From: Artemia franciscana
Lineage: Eukaryota > Arthropoda > Branchiopoda > Anostraca > Artemiidae
Assembly: GCF_032884065.1 (NCBI RefSeq)
Contig: NC_088872.1
Span: 35,002,917-35,066,916, forward strand
DNA length: 64,000 nucleotides
Direction: 5' to 3'
The notes under the pieces are model-generated. The model was not told the origin of the DNA. It did not search any database and worked only from the letters and a program-made list of their open reading frames with translations. Shown in pieces: positions 36,313 through 48,674 of the stretch. The position numbers were made by a program, and so were the translations under genes. Position 1 is the first letter of the stretch, and each line of letters begins with the position of its first letter.

Positions 36313-37640
36313 TTATTTTTCTGGCATTTCACAAATATATAAATCTGATGCACTTGTATTTTAAACTTGTCAAGAATTCTCATTCAAAAGAAGATGGAGG
36401 TCACCCAGTTTCATGGCTTAAAAAATTAAGTTTTTCTGAGGGAAGTAAAGAAAATTAAAACGAATAAAAATAATTACTTACTTGTCTACCAAGGGTACTA
36501 ATTACACATTCTATAATGAATATAATTATAAATCGCTTTGTTTGTAGGGCTATAGAAAATTAGCGTTTACTGAAAACACAAAAGTCAAGTAAAAGAAATA
36601 AAAATATTAGTCTATGAGGCAAAAGTGAGCTCATAGCTTGACAACAAAAAGCTAATATAAAGATTTTCATTGTCTTACATCAGTTGTGATATCAGTAACT
36701 TTCAATATACAATTAGAATTATCTAAAAACATAAGCATAAAGGTAAATATTTTTCTTTTAAACACAGCAAAGTCAGTGAACAGTATACAGAATCAATGGA
36801 GGAATTTATCAGGTAACATTTTGGTCTTACAAACTATTAAATAAAAAAAATTAACTGAGAGTAATGAACGACATTAAAACTTAAAACGAACAGAAACTAG
36901 ACCTACTTTGCTTGAGCGACTTAAAGTGTTGCGAGAGCAACACTCTGATTTACTTTTTCTTCTCAGCGTATACCTCAGCCTTGAACAATAAGGAAAACAT
37001 ACTTTTTTTGTGCACGCGAAGCATTGGTGTCATCTTTTCTTTTGTTTTTTATTTTTTATTCACCGCAAGTAGGACACAGAAAGATCATGTAGGCCTGTTT
37101 AATGGCTCATTTAAAGACTAATTTTCATATCTGACATTTTTTTATAGGATACAAACTGATAGCCTATTCATAATTTGAAGAATGAAAAGGGTACTCTCAT
37201 AAGCATTATGGTTGGAAAACCTAAGCATGAGATTAATAATTTTGTAATAAAGGGTACATTCATAATCGTTGTGGTCTATTACCTTAAACAAGAATTTTAC
37301 AATCCTCCCTATTGACTAGAAGAAGTAGTAAGCTATTGTAAACACATTTAAATATCTCCATCCTAAAGTGCTATATGGCACCAAAAATATCATTTTTTTC
37401 ATTCAATTTCTAGGCTAGAAATGCTGGAAAGTTTAAGTAGGAAATTTTACAAATCTACATGGCCAAAAACCAATAACCAATGGTTTCTTATCCATCTTTT
37501 TTAGAATCTCGCATCTCAGGGGAATAATTTTCTCCTCTCAGCCCCTTTTGGACCACAGTAAAGAGCAAATCAAGCTCACACTAACTAAAAGCTTAGCAAA
37601 ATATTTTGAAATAAAAATGTTTAGGAAGAAGAATTACCAT
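36313..37640. other. stretch with no recognised gene
   Basis: AT-rich sequence with no supported frame. It holds an isolated AACGAACAG/AAAACTTAAAAC fragment of the palindromic family near 36838-36896 and a short hairpin at 36926-36943 (arms GTGTTGC and GCAACAC, loop GAGA) that recurs at 56973-56990. Confidence 0.5.
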
Positions 37641-37652
37641 TTGAAAACTGAT

Positions 37653-38281
37653 TCAGAAGTTTACTATAAAAGAAAATCTATGATAATTTAAAAAAAAAAC
37701 GACCACTGTCCCCAAAATTGTTTTTACCTTGAGTAAAAGTGAAGGTTTCTTCTTCTTTGTCTCTCTTTACGCACTGTTTATCAATAGACTCAATGAGGGT
37801 GAAGTTTGAGTTGATTCGATTAGGCAAAAATAAGAAAGTTTTATACCTTCTTCGGATTGCTTTACGAACCAATGCTGCATAAACTGCAAAGTAATTACTT
37901 CTGTAAAGATAGGGAAGGGGAAAGATAAATAAAAAATAGCTACATTTACTGCCCATTGCATAATACTTTTACAATAAGTATTGACATCGTATTTGATCGA
38001 CAGTTATTCTTCGTTATAAAACTGTTTAAATCAAGTGAAGTGTAGCCAAAGTATATCGTGTTAGCACAAAGAGAAGGCCAAATTGTGGATAAAATAGTAC
38101 GAATTGCGTCACTGGAAATTGTGGCAATTAAAAATGTTCCGTAATCATTAGAATTAACCAAGTTAAATTGACTAAAGAAATTAAAATTACTTAGTAATCC
38201 TAATTTTGAAATTTGACTGAACAGAACATGCAGATCAGATAAGAAAAATAAAGGATGCCCAGGGCACTTTGAAAACCCCAT
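37653..38281 (-). CDS. possible three-exon gene, 171 codons, unknown function
   Basis: Gene model built from signals. The first ATG after a good TATA/TCAGT promoter is at 38281. Exon 1 (38281-37950) begins MGFSKCPGHPLFFLSDLHVL and ends GGGCA|gtaaat. A 49-base intron ends tctttacag; exon 2 (37900-37728) reads SNYFAVYAALVRKAIRRRYK and ends TCAAG|gtaaaa. A 64-base intron ends tttatag and a 4-codon end (VNF-stop) finishes at 37653. Phases fit through both joins, but the last exon is weak. The middle is mixed hydrophobic without a clear signal peptide, and exon 2 is strongly basic then acidic (KQCVKRDKEEETFTFTQ). I do not recognise a family. The frame is single copy in the window. Confidence 0.35.
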
Positions 38282-38324
38282 TTCCCAGATACCGTCGGGG
38301 ATTTGAGCGTAAGAAATTGACGAA

Positions 38325-38358
38325 ACTGATCAGGATTGTAGTGGAGGAAAGCTATATA
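38325..38358 (-). promoter_or_regulatory. predicted core promoter (TATA + TCAGT)
   Basis: Minus strand TATATA starting at 38358 and TCAGT at 38329-38325 with its A at 38327: spacing 31. The same geometry stands before the secreted gene copies, which supports this as a host promoter. Confidence 0.55.
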
Positions 38359-38359
38359 A

Positions 38360-39089
38360 AGAAGAATAAATGGGCTCTTTCATTATTCCATAATGACCTT
38401 GTCGGGAGAGCAAGTGAAAAAGTTGGCATTTCTTTAAGCTGTCCTTAAGATAGCAAACATTATACTTGAAAATACTGGCACCCCAAACGAATGAAAATTT
38501 ACAGGAAAATTGAAAAATTTTAACGAATTGGCTCTGCCAAATAATTTTAAGACAAAAATATAATGTTCATCCACTAACTGAGGAGATAGTGCGCTACAAT
38601 ATTTTCAGTCAATTAGATAAAAACGAATGAAAAACCTGATACAGACTCGAATGGTCTATTTTAATTAGACCACATATGGTCTAAAACACTGAGATAATTT
38701 AGCTACATGCCAATGATCTAAACTGTTTCATAAAGTGGAGGACCTTTTGATCAAATATTATGTTTATGTCCAATTGTAAACAGTAATAGAATGATGGATG
38801 GTAAATTTAGTTTTTTCTTTATTAGGTTTTACTTCTTGGAACGGTCAATGACTTCTGAAAAAGAATACAGTTACCAATGACAAAAATGGTTGTATGTAAC
38901 TGATAAATTTAATCTGCGGTTGCTTCCATAAATAAAACAAAATCAATAAACCTTTAAAGGGACTTTTCTATAGAAATTACTGTTACTTCGGGTACAAACC
39001 GACTCTGACATATCTGTGAAGTGTATTCACTTCCGCAAAATTACTTCAGGTCTTTGAACCAAATTAATTAAAAAAAACTTTCTCTGGTG
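38360..39089. other. stretch with no recognised gene
   Basis: AT-rich, no splice-supported frame and no repeat structure recognised, upstream of the predicted promoter at 38327. Confidence 0.5.
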
Positions 39090-39436
39090 AAAAAAAAAAG
39101 ACAAAGATGAAAGTTAAGGTAAAGGTAAAGAATAGGTGAATGGACTTTACGGTTTCTACCGGTGGTGCTGATCTCCGTTTCATGGCCCTTCAACCAGGAA
39201 GATTACTATGGGGCTGGAGCCCAGCCATAAAGTGTTTTTTCACATCCTTCTTGTTTCACTTTCACCGGATTTCTCCAGGTACCCATTAAGAAACAGATCA
39301 ACAATGACTGACCTTACAGATCAAACTACTGACTCCTGTTCTAGACAAAACTACGAGTGACACCAGGACTCGAACCGTGGTCTCAACGGACAAAGGATTA
39401 TATATCTAGCGTGCTAACCACTCGGCTAAGACTTGT
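39090..39436 (-). mobile_element. tRNA-derived SINE
   Basis: On the minus strand GTCTTAGCCGAGTGGTTAGC gives a Ser/Leu-type tRNA A-box and GGTTCGAGTCC (39376-39366) an exact B-box about 45 bases downstream, so an internal Pol III promoter is present. The tRNA-like head is followed by a body of about 230 bases containing GGCTGGGCTCCAGCCC and CATGAAACGGAGATCAGCAC, and a tail of short TTTACC-type repeats. The tRNA part is continuous with the body, as in SINEs, and is not a free tRNA gene. Single copy in this window. Confidence 0.78.
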
Positions 39437-39716
39437 CTGTAACTTTAGCGAAAAATATTTATTGGTTTGTAGCTTGTGCAACGCGCATCTATAAAACTGG
39501 TTCAAACATTATGACTTGTAGTTTTCCCTTAAATTATAAGATTTTTAAAATCTTGTGGTTTACTGAAATAGATGAAAAAATCAATTTTTATATATTAATT
39601 TATATAATTATTGATATATACAAAATAACATCGAGAAACTTGGGGCTTATGGGACCAGTAGCCCAAATAATTTTCTTTTTTTAGATCTAGGCATGATTCT
39701 AGAAACTATCAGATGT

Positions 39717-41049
39717 TAAATAAAACAACACATTTTTTCAACTGAAAGTAGGGAGCCACAATAAAACTCCAAGCAAGCACAAAAATGTTCTGTATATGAG
39801 GGGGGCTGCCCCCTCCTCCATCCCTCAATCTTTATATTACGGTATGAATTTTTGTTCCGTTTCTTTAAGAACCTCTGTTCAAAAACAAGAGGTTTTGAAT
39901 TGGAATGAAAATCATTCTAAAACCACTAAAAAATTTAGCTTATAGAGTAGAAGTTGAGAAAAGGGGCATTTAGCATTGCTTTTATACCGCAACGGTGTCA
40001 ATAACTATTAGTAAACGCAATAATGTTGAAGCAAAGCTATTTTCAGCAGGTGAGACAACTAAAACATTCATACCTACGTTGTTTCTTATCATGCCGGTTC
40101 GTATAGAAAATCCAGTTTAACTTGTTCAGAATTTCTATTTTATAACAATGATCCAGAAACTGCACGGTACTTTGGCATAGTCTACCTAAAATAAGCAAGT
40201 TAAAATAAACAGACTACCTAAAATAAACAGATTTCGTGCACATGGTGGCTATTGAATATTTTAGGGGATATGGAATAGTTTCAAGACAGAGGATCGTGTT
40301 AGTCACCTGAACCAACAAGCAATTGATTTTATTATGTACTAGGAAATAAATTCTATACAATGCATTGTTCTTGAGCGCAAGGTAACTGATGCCACATCGC
40401 AGTTAATTATTAACTCTTAGTACTGTTCTCACAGTTCCGCTATGCTTGGCATACTTCTGCCATGCTTGGCACTAGCCACCTGATGTATATGATTTCTGAG
40501 AGTGCAAAGCCTCTCAAACATTCAACCTTTTTCTTTGGGTAGTTTACTTTTTCATGTACAGGCTATTAGTTTTCGTTATTGTATTTTAAAGAGGGCAGAT
40601 ACGATGGACGAGGGCTTTTAAATTCCTTCTTGGAAATCCCGAACTTTTTACTGTTCTCGCTTTTCTTGTATTTCAATACAAATTCTCTTTTTTATGTGCT
40701 TTAGCCTCTATGCCCTTGAGAGGCTATATTTCTTCCAAAATACGTTCATTAGTACGGGTATGCATTGAGTTATTAGTTTTACAAACTTTTCCTCCTGTTA
40801 TCTTCCCAATAAATTAGTTTTATTTCCTTTAATTCTGTTTATATGTTACTTCTTTTTCATAGTAAATTTATGATGGAATGGCGGATTAGTCTTTTGAGTT
40901 ATTTAGCAGGATGAGATTGAGGAGCACAGAAACACACAAACGTATGCAAACACAGGAACAATTCTACACACACAACAAATTAGTAATTACGCACTTATTG
41001 TTTGATGCAAGTTGTACTAGAGTTATGTTCGCAGGAATTCTTTGCCAAC

Positions 41050-41051
<2 letters not shown>
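39717..41051 (+). repeat. interspersed repeat family B, copy 2
   Basis: Begins AAATAAAACAACACATTTTT with GAAAGTAGGGAGCCACAATAAAA, an old relative of the palindromic family's end. From 39870 on it matches 2029-3142. It ends with GCCAACATAA before a (TA)n tract. From 39777 it is repeated with no difference I noticed at 42852. Confidence 0.7.

Positions 41052-41143
<92 letters not shown>
41052..41143. repeat. (TA)n microsatellite
   Basis: TA tract between family B and Helitron H6. The duplicate lies at 44127-44218 with the same length. Confidence 0.95.
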
Positions 41144-41146
<3 letters not shown>

Positions 41147-42751
41147 ATCTATATAAAAATAAGTTGTCTGTCTGTCTGTGGATGGATGGATGGATGTGTC
41201 AGGTGACGTCACCTGAAAAAACTGGATTAGGTGACGTCAAAACTGAAAAAACTAAAAAAAGGCAAAAACTACAAAAAAAACTAAAAACTAATAAAAAAAA
41301 TAAAAAAGCTAAAAAACTAAAAAAACTATAAAGGTAAAAACCAATAAAAAACTAAAAAAAAAACTGAAAAAACTAAAAAAAGGCAAAAACTACAAAAAAA
41401 AACTAAAAACTAATAAAAAAAGTAAAAAAGCTAAAAAACTAAAAAAACTAAAAAAACTAAAAAAAGGTAAAAAACTAAAAAAATAAAAAATAAAAAAAAA
41501 CTAAAAAAAAGGAAAAAACTGAAAAATAAGCTAAAATAAAGGTAAAAACCAATAAAAAACTAAAAAAAAAGGAAAAAACTAATAAATGACGACACTCAAA
41601 GAGAAAGCGACCAGGACAAAAGGAATGTTCGATTAGCAATCAACAAAGCACCGGGACACAGGGAGTATAAATGACGACCAGGACATAAGTAAAAAAAAAA
41701 AAACTATCTATATATATAAAAACTAAAAAAAATAAAAAATAAAAAAAAACTAAAAAAAAGGAAAAAACTGAAAAATAAGCTAAAATAAAGGTAAAAACCA
41801 ATAAAAAACTAAAAAAAAAAGGAAAAAACTAATAAATGACGACACTCAAAGAGAAAGCGACCAGGACAAAAGGAATGTTCGATTAGCAATCAACAAAGCA
41901 CCGGGACACAGGGAGTATAAATGACGACCAGGACATAAGTAAAAAAAAAAAAACTATCTATATATATAAAAATAAGTTGTTTGTGGATCTGTGGATCGTG
42001 GATCAGGTGACGTCACCTGAAAAAACTGGATCAGGTGACGTCAAAACTGAAAAAACTAAAAAAAGGCAAAAACTACAAAAAAAACTAAAAACTAATAAAA
42101 AAAATAAAAAAGCTAAAAAACTAAAAAAACTAAAAAAAGGCAAAAACTACAAAAAAAACTAAAAACTAATAAAAAAGCTAAAAAACTAAAAAAACTAAAA
42201 AAAAGGCAAAAACTACAAAAAAACTAAAAACTAATAAAAAAAATAAAAAAGCTAAAAAACTAAAAAAACTAAAAAAAGGTAAAAAACTAAAAAATAAATA
42301 ACGACCGGGACACAGGGACACAACTACAACGGGGACACCGGGGGAAACAGGGGGATATAAATGACGACCGGGACAAAAAAACTAAAAAGAAATAAAAACT
42401 AAAAACTAATAAAAAAAACTAAAAAATCTAAAAATCTAAATAAGCTAAAAAAGAAAAAAAAAGGAAAAAAATAAAGGAGAAAAACAAAACTAAAAAACGA
42501 ATGTATATACAGACCGGGACACCGGGATACAAATGATGACCGGGACCCGGGACACAGGGAATATAAATGACGACCGGGACACAGGGACACAACTACAACG
42601 GGGACACCGGGGGAAACAGGGGGATAACCTGACAATCTATTTATATGCAAAGACAATGGGACAGCAAAGAATGTTGTATATTCGCAAGTTTTACGTAGTT
42701 AAAACCATATATATATATATATATCTATATTCACAGGTGGGACATAGGGAC
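41144..42751 (+). mobile_element. Helitron H6, 3' end lost in assembly gap
   Basis: 5' end TCTATCTATATAAAAATAAG, CRE-like palindromes at 41200-41215 and 42004-42019, A-rich minisatellite (41240-41585, 41715-41835, 42050-42295), CCGGGACACAGGG units (42300-42625), the last 25 codons of the helicase tail (42626-42702), a short TA tract and the CACAGGTGGGACATAGGGAC 3' segment up to the gap. Two internal repeated 5' ends occur near 41705 and 41956. Confidence 0.78.
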
Positions 42752-42851
42752 NNNNNNNNNNNNNNNNNNNNNNNNNNNNNNNNNNNNNNNNNNNNNNNNN
42801 NNNNNNNNNNNNNNNNNNNNNNNNNNNNNNNNNNNNNNNNNNNNNNNNNNN
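42752..42851. other. assembly gap, 100 N
   Basis: Exactly 100 N. The sequence just right of it (GCACAAAAATGTTCTGTATA) equals 39777 onward, so the right contig restarts inside what the left contig already contains. Confidence 0.99.
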
Positions 42852-44124
42852 GCACAAAAATGTTCTGTATATGAGGGGGGCTGCCCCCTCCTCCATCCCT
42901 CAATCTTTATATTACGGTATGAATTTTTGTTCCGTTTCTTTAAGAACCTCTGTTCAAAAACAAGAGGTTTTGAGTTGGAATGAAAATCATTCTAAAACCA
43001 CTAAAAAATTTAGCTTATAGAGTAGAAGTTGAGAAAAGGGGCATTTAGCATTGCTTTTATACCGCAACGGTGTCAATAACTATTAGTAAACGCAATAATG
43101 TTGAAGCAAAGCTATTTTCAGCAGGTGAGACAACTAAAACATTCATACCTACGTTGTTTCTTATCATGCCGGTTCGTATAGAAAATCCAGTTTAACTTGT
43201 TCAGAATTTCTATTTTATAACAATGATCCAGAAACTGCACGGTACTTTGGCATAGTCTACCTAAAATAAGCAAGTTAAAATAAACAGACTACCTAGAATA
43301 AACAGATTTCGTGCACATGGTGGCTATTGAATATTTTAGGGGATATGGAATAGTTTCAAGACAGAGGATCGTGTTAGTCACCTGAACCAACAAGCAATTG
43401 ATTTTATTATGTACTAGGAAATAAATTCTATACAATGCATTGTTCTTGAGCGCAAGGTAACTGATGCCACATCGCAGTTAATTATTAACTCTTAGTACTG
43501 TTCTCACAGTTCCGCTATGCTTGGCATACTTCTGCCATGCTTGGCACTAGCCACCTGATGTATATGATTTCTGAGAGTGCAAAGCCTCTCAAACATTCAA
43601 CCTTTTTCTTTGGGTAGTTTACTTTTTCATGTACAGGCTATTAGTTTTCGTTATTGTATTTTAAAGAGGGCAGATACGATGGACGAGGGCTTTTAAATTC
43701 CTTCTTGGAAATCCCGAACTTTTTACTGTTCTCGCTTTTCTTGTATTTCAATACAAATTCTCTTTTTTATGTGCTTTAGCCTCTATGCCCTTGAGAGGCT
43801 ATATTTCTTCCAAAATACGTTCATTAGTACGGGTATGCATTGAGTTATTAGTTTTACAAACTTTTCCTCCTGTTATCTTCCCAATAAATTAGTTTTATTT
43901 CCTTTAATTCTGTTTATATGTTACTTCTTTTTCATAGTAAATTTATGATGGAATGGCGGATTAGTCTTTTGAGTTATTTAGCAGGATGAGATTGAGGAGC
44001 ACAGAAACACACAAACGTATGCAAACACAGGAACAATTCTACACACACAACAAATTAGTAATTACGCACTTATTGTTTGATGCAAGTTGTACTAGAGTTA
44101 TGTTCGCAGGAATTCTTTGCCAAC

Positions 44125-44126
<2 letters not shown>
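42852..44126 (+). repeat. interspersed repeat family B, copy 3 (duplicate of 39777-41051)
   Basis: Matches 39777-41051 at a constant offset of 3075 bases, with at most a few differences visible to me. Probably the same locus sequenced twice. Confidence 0.8.
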
Positions 44127-44218
<92 letters not shown>

Positions 44219-44221
<3 letters not shown>

Positions 44222-45544
44222 ATCTATATAAAAATAAGTTGTCTGTCTGTCTGTGGATGGATGGATGGATGTGTCAGGTGACGTCACCTGAAAAAACTGG
44301 ATTAGGTGACGTCAAAACTGAAAAAACTAAAAAAAGGCAAAAACTACAAAAAAAACTAAAAACTAATAAAAAAAATAAAAAAGCTAAAAAACTAAAAAAA
44401 CTATAAAGGTAAAAACCAATAAAAAACTAAAAAAAAAACTGAAAAAACTAAAAAAAGGCAAAAACTACAAAAAAAAACTAAAAACTAATAAAAAAAGTAA
44501 AAAAGCTAAAAAACTAAAAAAACTAAAAAAACTAAAAAAAGGTAAAAAACTAAAAAAATAAAAAATAAAAAAAAACTAAAAAAAAGGAAAAAACTGAAAA
44601 ATAAGCTAAAATAAAGGTAAAAACCAATAAAAAACTAAAAAAAAAGGAAAAAACTAATAAATGACGACACTCAAAGAGAAAGCGACCAGGACAAAAGGAA
44701 TGTTCGATTAGCAATCAACAAAGCACCGGGACACAGGGAGTATAAATGACGACCAGGACATAAGTAAAAAAAAAAAACTATCTATATATATAAAAACTAA
44801 AAAAAATAAAAAATAAAAAAAAACTAAAAAAAAGGAAAAAACTGAAAAATAAGCTAAAATAAAGGTAAAAACCAATAAAAAACTAAAAAAAAAAGGAAAA
44901 AACTAATAAATGACGACACTCAAAGAGAAAGCGACCAGGACAAAAGGAATGTTCGATTAGCAATCAACAAAGCACCGGGACACAGGGAGTATAAATGACG
45001 ACCAGGACATAAGTAAAAAAAAAAAACTATCTATATATATAAAAATAAGTTGTTTGTGGATCTGTGGATCGTGGATCAGGTGACGTCACCTGAAAAAACT
45101 GGATCAGGTGACGTCAAAACTGAAAAAACTAAAAAAAGGCAAAAACTACAAAAAAAACTAAAAACTAATAAAAAAAATAAAAAAGCTAAAAAACTAAAAA
45201 AACTAAAAAAAGGTAAAAAACTAAAAAATAAATAACGACCGGGACACAGGGACACAACTACAACGGGGACACCGGGGGAAACAGGGGGATAACCTGACAA
45301 TCTATTTATATGCAAAGACAATGGGACAGCAAAGAATGTTGTATATTCGCAAGTTTTACGTAGTTAAAACCATATATATATATATATATCTATATTCACA
45401 GGTGGGACATAGGGACACAACTACAATGGCGCGTAACTATTATGGCGCGTAACGACTTACGCGCGCGGGGGGGCTTGGGGGGGGCGCGAAGCGCCCCCAC
45501 CAACTAGGTGTTGGGGTGGCGCGAAGCGCCACCCCAACAGCTAG
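44219..45544 (+). mobile_element. Helitron H7 (counterpart of H6, complete 3' end)
   Basis: Same 5' end, palindromes (44275-44290, 45077-45092) and minisatellite order as H6, but shorter by two blocks of minisatellite (about 0.1 and 0.3 kb). It has the helicase tail remnant 45291-45367, a short TA tract, the GC hairpins and CTAG at 45541-45544. If H6 and H7 are one locus, the length difference is allelic or an assembly difference. Confidence 0.8.
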
Positions 45545-46940
45545 TATATATATAAAAATAAGTTGTCTGTGTGTGGATCTGTGGATGGATCAGGTGACGT
45601 CATGTTTGTTCGCATATGACGTCTGAATTATTTCACACTAATACAAAAGAAGAAAAAAACTAAAAAAGGTAAAAACTACAAAAAAAAACAAAAAAGAAAA
45701 AAAAACTAAAAAAGCTAAAAAACTAAAAAAACTAAAAAAAAGGTAAAAATCTAATAACTAAAAAAAAACTGAAAAAATAAAAAAAGGCAAAAACTACAAA
45801 AAAAATAAAAACTAATAAAAAAACTAAAAAAGCTAAAAAACTAAAAAAACTAAAAAAAACTAAAAAAGGTAAAAAACTAAAAAAAACTAAAAACTAAAAA
45901 AGAAAAAAACTAAAAAAAAGGAAAAAACTGAAAAATAAAAGAGAAAAAGAAAACTAAAAAAATCAAAACTAAAAGTCTGTCTGTCTGTCTGTCGAGTGAC
46001 GTCGTGTTTGTCCGCATATGATGTCTGAATTATTTCACACTATTACAAAAGAAGAAAAAAAACTAAAAAAGGTAAAAACTACAAAAAAAACTAAAAAGAA
46101 AAAAAACTAAAAAAGCTAAAAAACTAAAAAAAACTAAAAAAGGTAAAAAACTAAAAACTAAAAAAAACTGAAAAAACTAAAAAAAGGCAAAAACTAAAAA
46201 AAAACTAAAAACTAAAAAAGCTAAAAAACTAAAAAAACTAAAAAAACTAAAAAAAGGTAAAAAACAAAAAAAAAACTAAAAACTAAAAAAGAAAAAACTA
46301 AAAAAAAGGAAAAAACTGAAAAATAAGAGAAAAAGAAAACTAAAAAAATATTAATAAATATAAAAAATATAAATGTAAATATAATATAAATTAGCAATCA
46401 ACAAAGCACCGAGACACAAATGACGACCGGGACACAGGGAGTATAAATAACGACCAGGACATAAGTAAAAAAAAAACTAAAAAAATGGTAAAAACTAAAA
46501 AAAAACTAAAAACTAATAAAAAAACTAAAAAATCTAAAAATCTAAATAAACTAAAAAAGAAAAAAAAGAAAAAAGCAAAAAAATAAAGGAGAAAAACAAA
46601 ACTAAAAAACGAATGTATATACAGACCGGGACACCGGGATACAAATGACGACCGGGACACAGGGAATATAAATGACGACCGGGACACAGGGACACAACTA
46701 CAATGGGGACGCCGGGGGGCACAGGGGGATATAAATGACGACCGGGACACCGGGACACAAGGAATATAAATGACGCCCGGGACACTCAAAGAGAAATCAC
46801 AGACTGGAACACCGGGACACAAATGACGACCGGGACACAGGGAATATAAATGACGACCGGGACACAGGGACATAACTACAAAGGGGACGCCGGGGTGCAC
46901 AGGGGGATATATAAACGACGATGGCGACTCAGGGAATGGT

Positions 46941-47134
46941 CGATTAGCAATCACCATCAACAAAGCTCAAGGGCAATCATTAGAATCATGAGGTATAGAT
47001 CTGAATACGGATTGTTTTCCCATGGACCATTATATGTTGCATGTTCAAGAGTCGGTAAACCTGACAATCTATTTATATGCACAGACAATGGGACAGCAAA
47101 GAATGTTGTATATTCGCAAGTTTTACGTAGTTAA
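46941..47134 (+). pseudogene. Helitron helicase C-terminal tail (decayed)
   Basis: Carries [20 protein letters not shown] and [15 protein letters not shown]-stop in one frame, with the TINKAQGQS block in another because one T is missing between them and TGA follows SLES. Same shared defects as 5353 and 8548. Confidence 0.82.
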
Positions 47135-47135
47135 A

Positions 47136-47297
<162 letters not shown>

Positions 47298-47442
47298 CAG
47301 GTGGGACATAGGGACACAACTACAATGGCGCGTAACTAATATGGCGCGTAACGACTTACGCGCGCGGGGGGGCTTGGGGGTGGCGCGAAGCGCCCCCACC
47401 AACTAGGTGTTGGGGTGGCGCGAAGCGCCACCCTAACAGCTA

Positions 47443-47443
<1 letters not shown>

Positions 47444-47534
<91 letters not shown>
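47444..47534. repeat. (TA)n microsatellite following Helitron H8
   Basis: TA tract after CTAG of H8; it ends at CCCCATCTAGCGG, where unrelated sequence and a minus-strand helicase fragment begin. Confidence 0.95.
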
Positions 47535-47537
<3 letters not shown>

Positions 47538-47613
47538 CATCTAGCGGTACGCGGTAGGCTTCTATATATGGATTCTCATATGTACATAGGATACAACAGA
47601 TATGTGCTAATTT

Positions 47614-47838
47614 TTAACTGCGTAAAACTTGTGGATATACAACATCCTTCGCTGTTCCATTGTCTGTGCATATAAATAGATTGCCCGGTTTACCTACTCT
47701 TGAGAATGCAAAATATAATTGTCCATGGGAAAAACAATCCGTATTAAGATCTATACCGCAAAATTGAAAAGGCAGATCCGTTGGAATCATGGAAATGTGA
47801 GGAATAAGAACAGCCTCACCCTTGGAAGGCCCTGTCAC
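47614..47838 (-). pseudogene. Helitron helicase fragment of another subfamily, internal deletion
   Basis: Minus-strand frame: TGPSKGEAVLIPHISMIPTD, LPFQF, then [47 protein letters not shown]-stop. The G(P/H)xKGExVLIPxIxMIPTD block normally stands some 20 residues before TINKAQGQS. Here that KRLQFP...TINKAQGQSLE segment is missing in frame, so PFQF joins CGIDL directly. Unlike the plus-strand tails, Cys is intact and there is no stop. It is a separate, better-kept Helitron lineage. Confidence 0.82.
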
Positions 47839-48017
47839 GATTATAACCCACTGTTTGAAGCAGAAGGATTTGAGTTCAAACTAGCGTCTGGTAACGATTA
47901 GTTTAGTTACAGCAGCACAGTGGCTTTGATGCTCTCTTTCAAATTCGAGATTCAAGACACTTTGCAGAAACATGCCGAATCTAATCAAATTGTCTGTGTT
48001 CCATTCAGTTAATTAAC

Positions 48018-48090
48018 TTGCGAGAGCTGAATGGATAAAGTTCCGCTTCCTAAACCAAAGGGTTGTAGGTTTGAATTCTCGTCTTGCAAG
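48018..48090 (+). other. tRNA-like sequence, possible SINE head
   Basis: AGCTGAATGGATAAAG resembles an A-box, followed 40 bases later by GGTTTGAATTC (48068-48078), close to the B-box GGTTCGAATCC. Stems are degenerate. It may head a decayed tRNA-derived SINE running to about 48240. Confidence 0.4.
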
Positions 48091-48239
48091 GGGACGAATA
48101 TTCAAACATCGATTTGAATGAGCTGAAAAAGTGCTTTTTACATTTTTTTTTCTCTACATAGTGTGAAGGCACCCCATTACAGATTTATTTGATTTCCTAA
48201 TTTTGTGTTTGCAGGCAGTAGACTTTCGGAACTATTTTT

Positions 48240-48674
48240 TCAGCATTGTTGATAGGCTCGGTAATTATGTATTTGGAGATGTTAGACCCCCCCCCCAAAC
48301 CATCAGGGCAAGGGCTTCAAGTTAGGCAGTTCGGTCATCGTTTATAGCTAAGACACCCTCGAATTTCCCCAGTTTGATGATAATTATTGCTTTAAATTGT
48401 GAGATTTCCTTTTTGTTTAAAATAGTCCAAAAATATGTAGCACGGCCTCACAGGTTGAAAAACCCCTCAGAACCCTGGGGCAAGGGTTGTAAGTGATTCA
48501 CTGGGGGTATATAAGGTGGTTTGGGGATTAGGTGGTAGTATAAACTTTAGTTGGGGCTAATTTTATTTGAAATTGGAAGCTATACCGCAGTTTTTAAAGT
48601 CAAAAGCGATTTGAGGCTGACCACCTGCCCCCGATACCCATGATTTACCGGAACGAATAAATCAAAATGAATAA
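48240..48674. other. decayed interspersed repeat, no gene
   Basis: Phrases such as CAGGGCAAGGGCTTCAAGTT and GGGGCAAGGGTTGTAAGTGA resemble the CCCTGGGGGAGGGGTTGCAAG part of the proposed Helentron-like family. No frame or end structure is seen. Confidence 0.4.

Noticed and set aside
37946-38281. Single-exon 111-residue reading of the frame at 38281
   Set aside because: Possible, but the terminal GGGCAGTAAATG contains a donor in phase with a following open exon, so the spliced model was preferred at low confidence.
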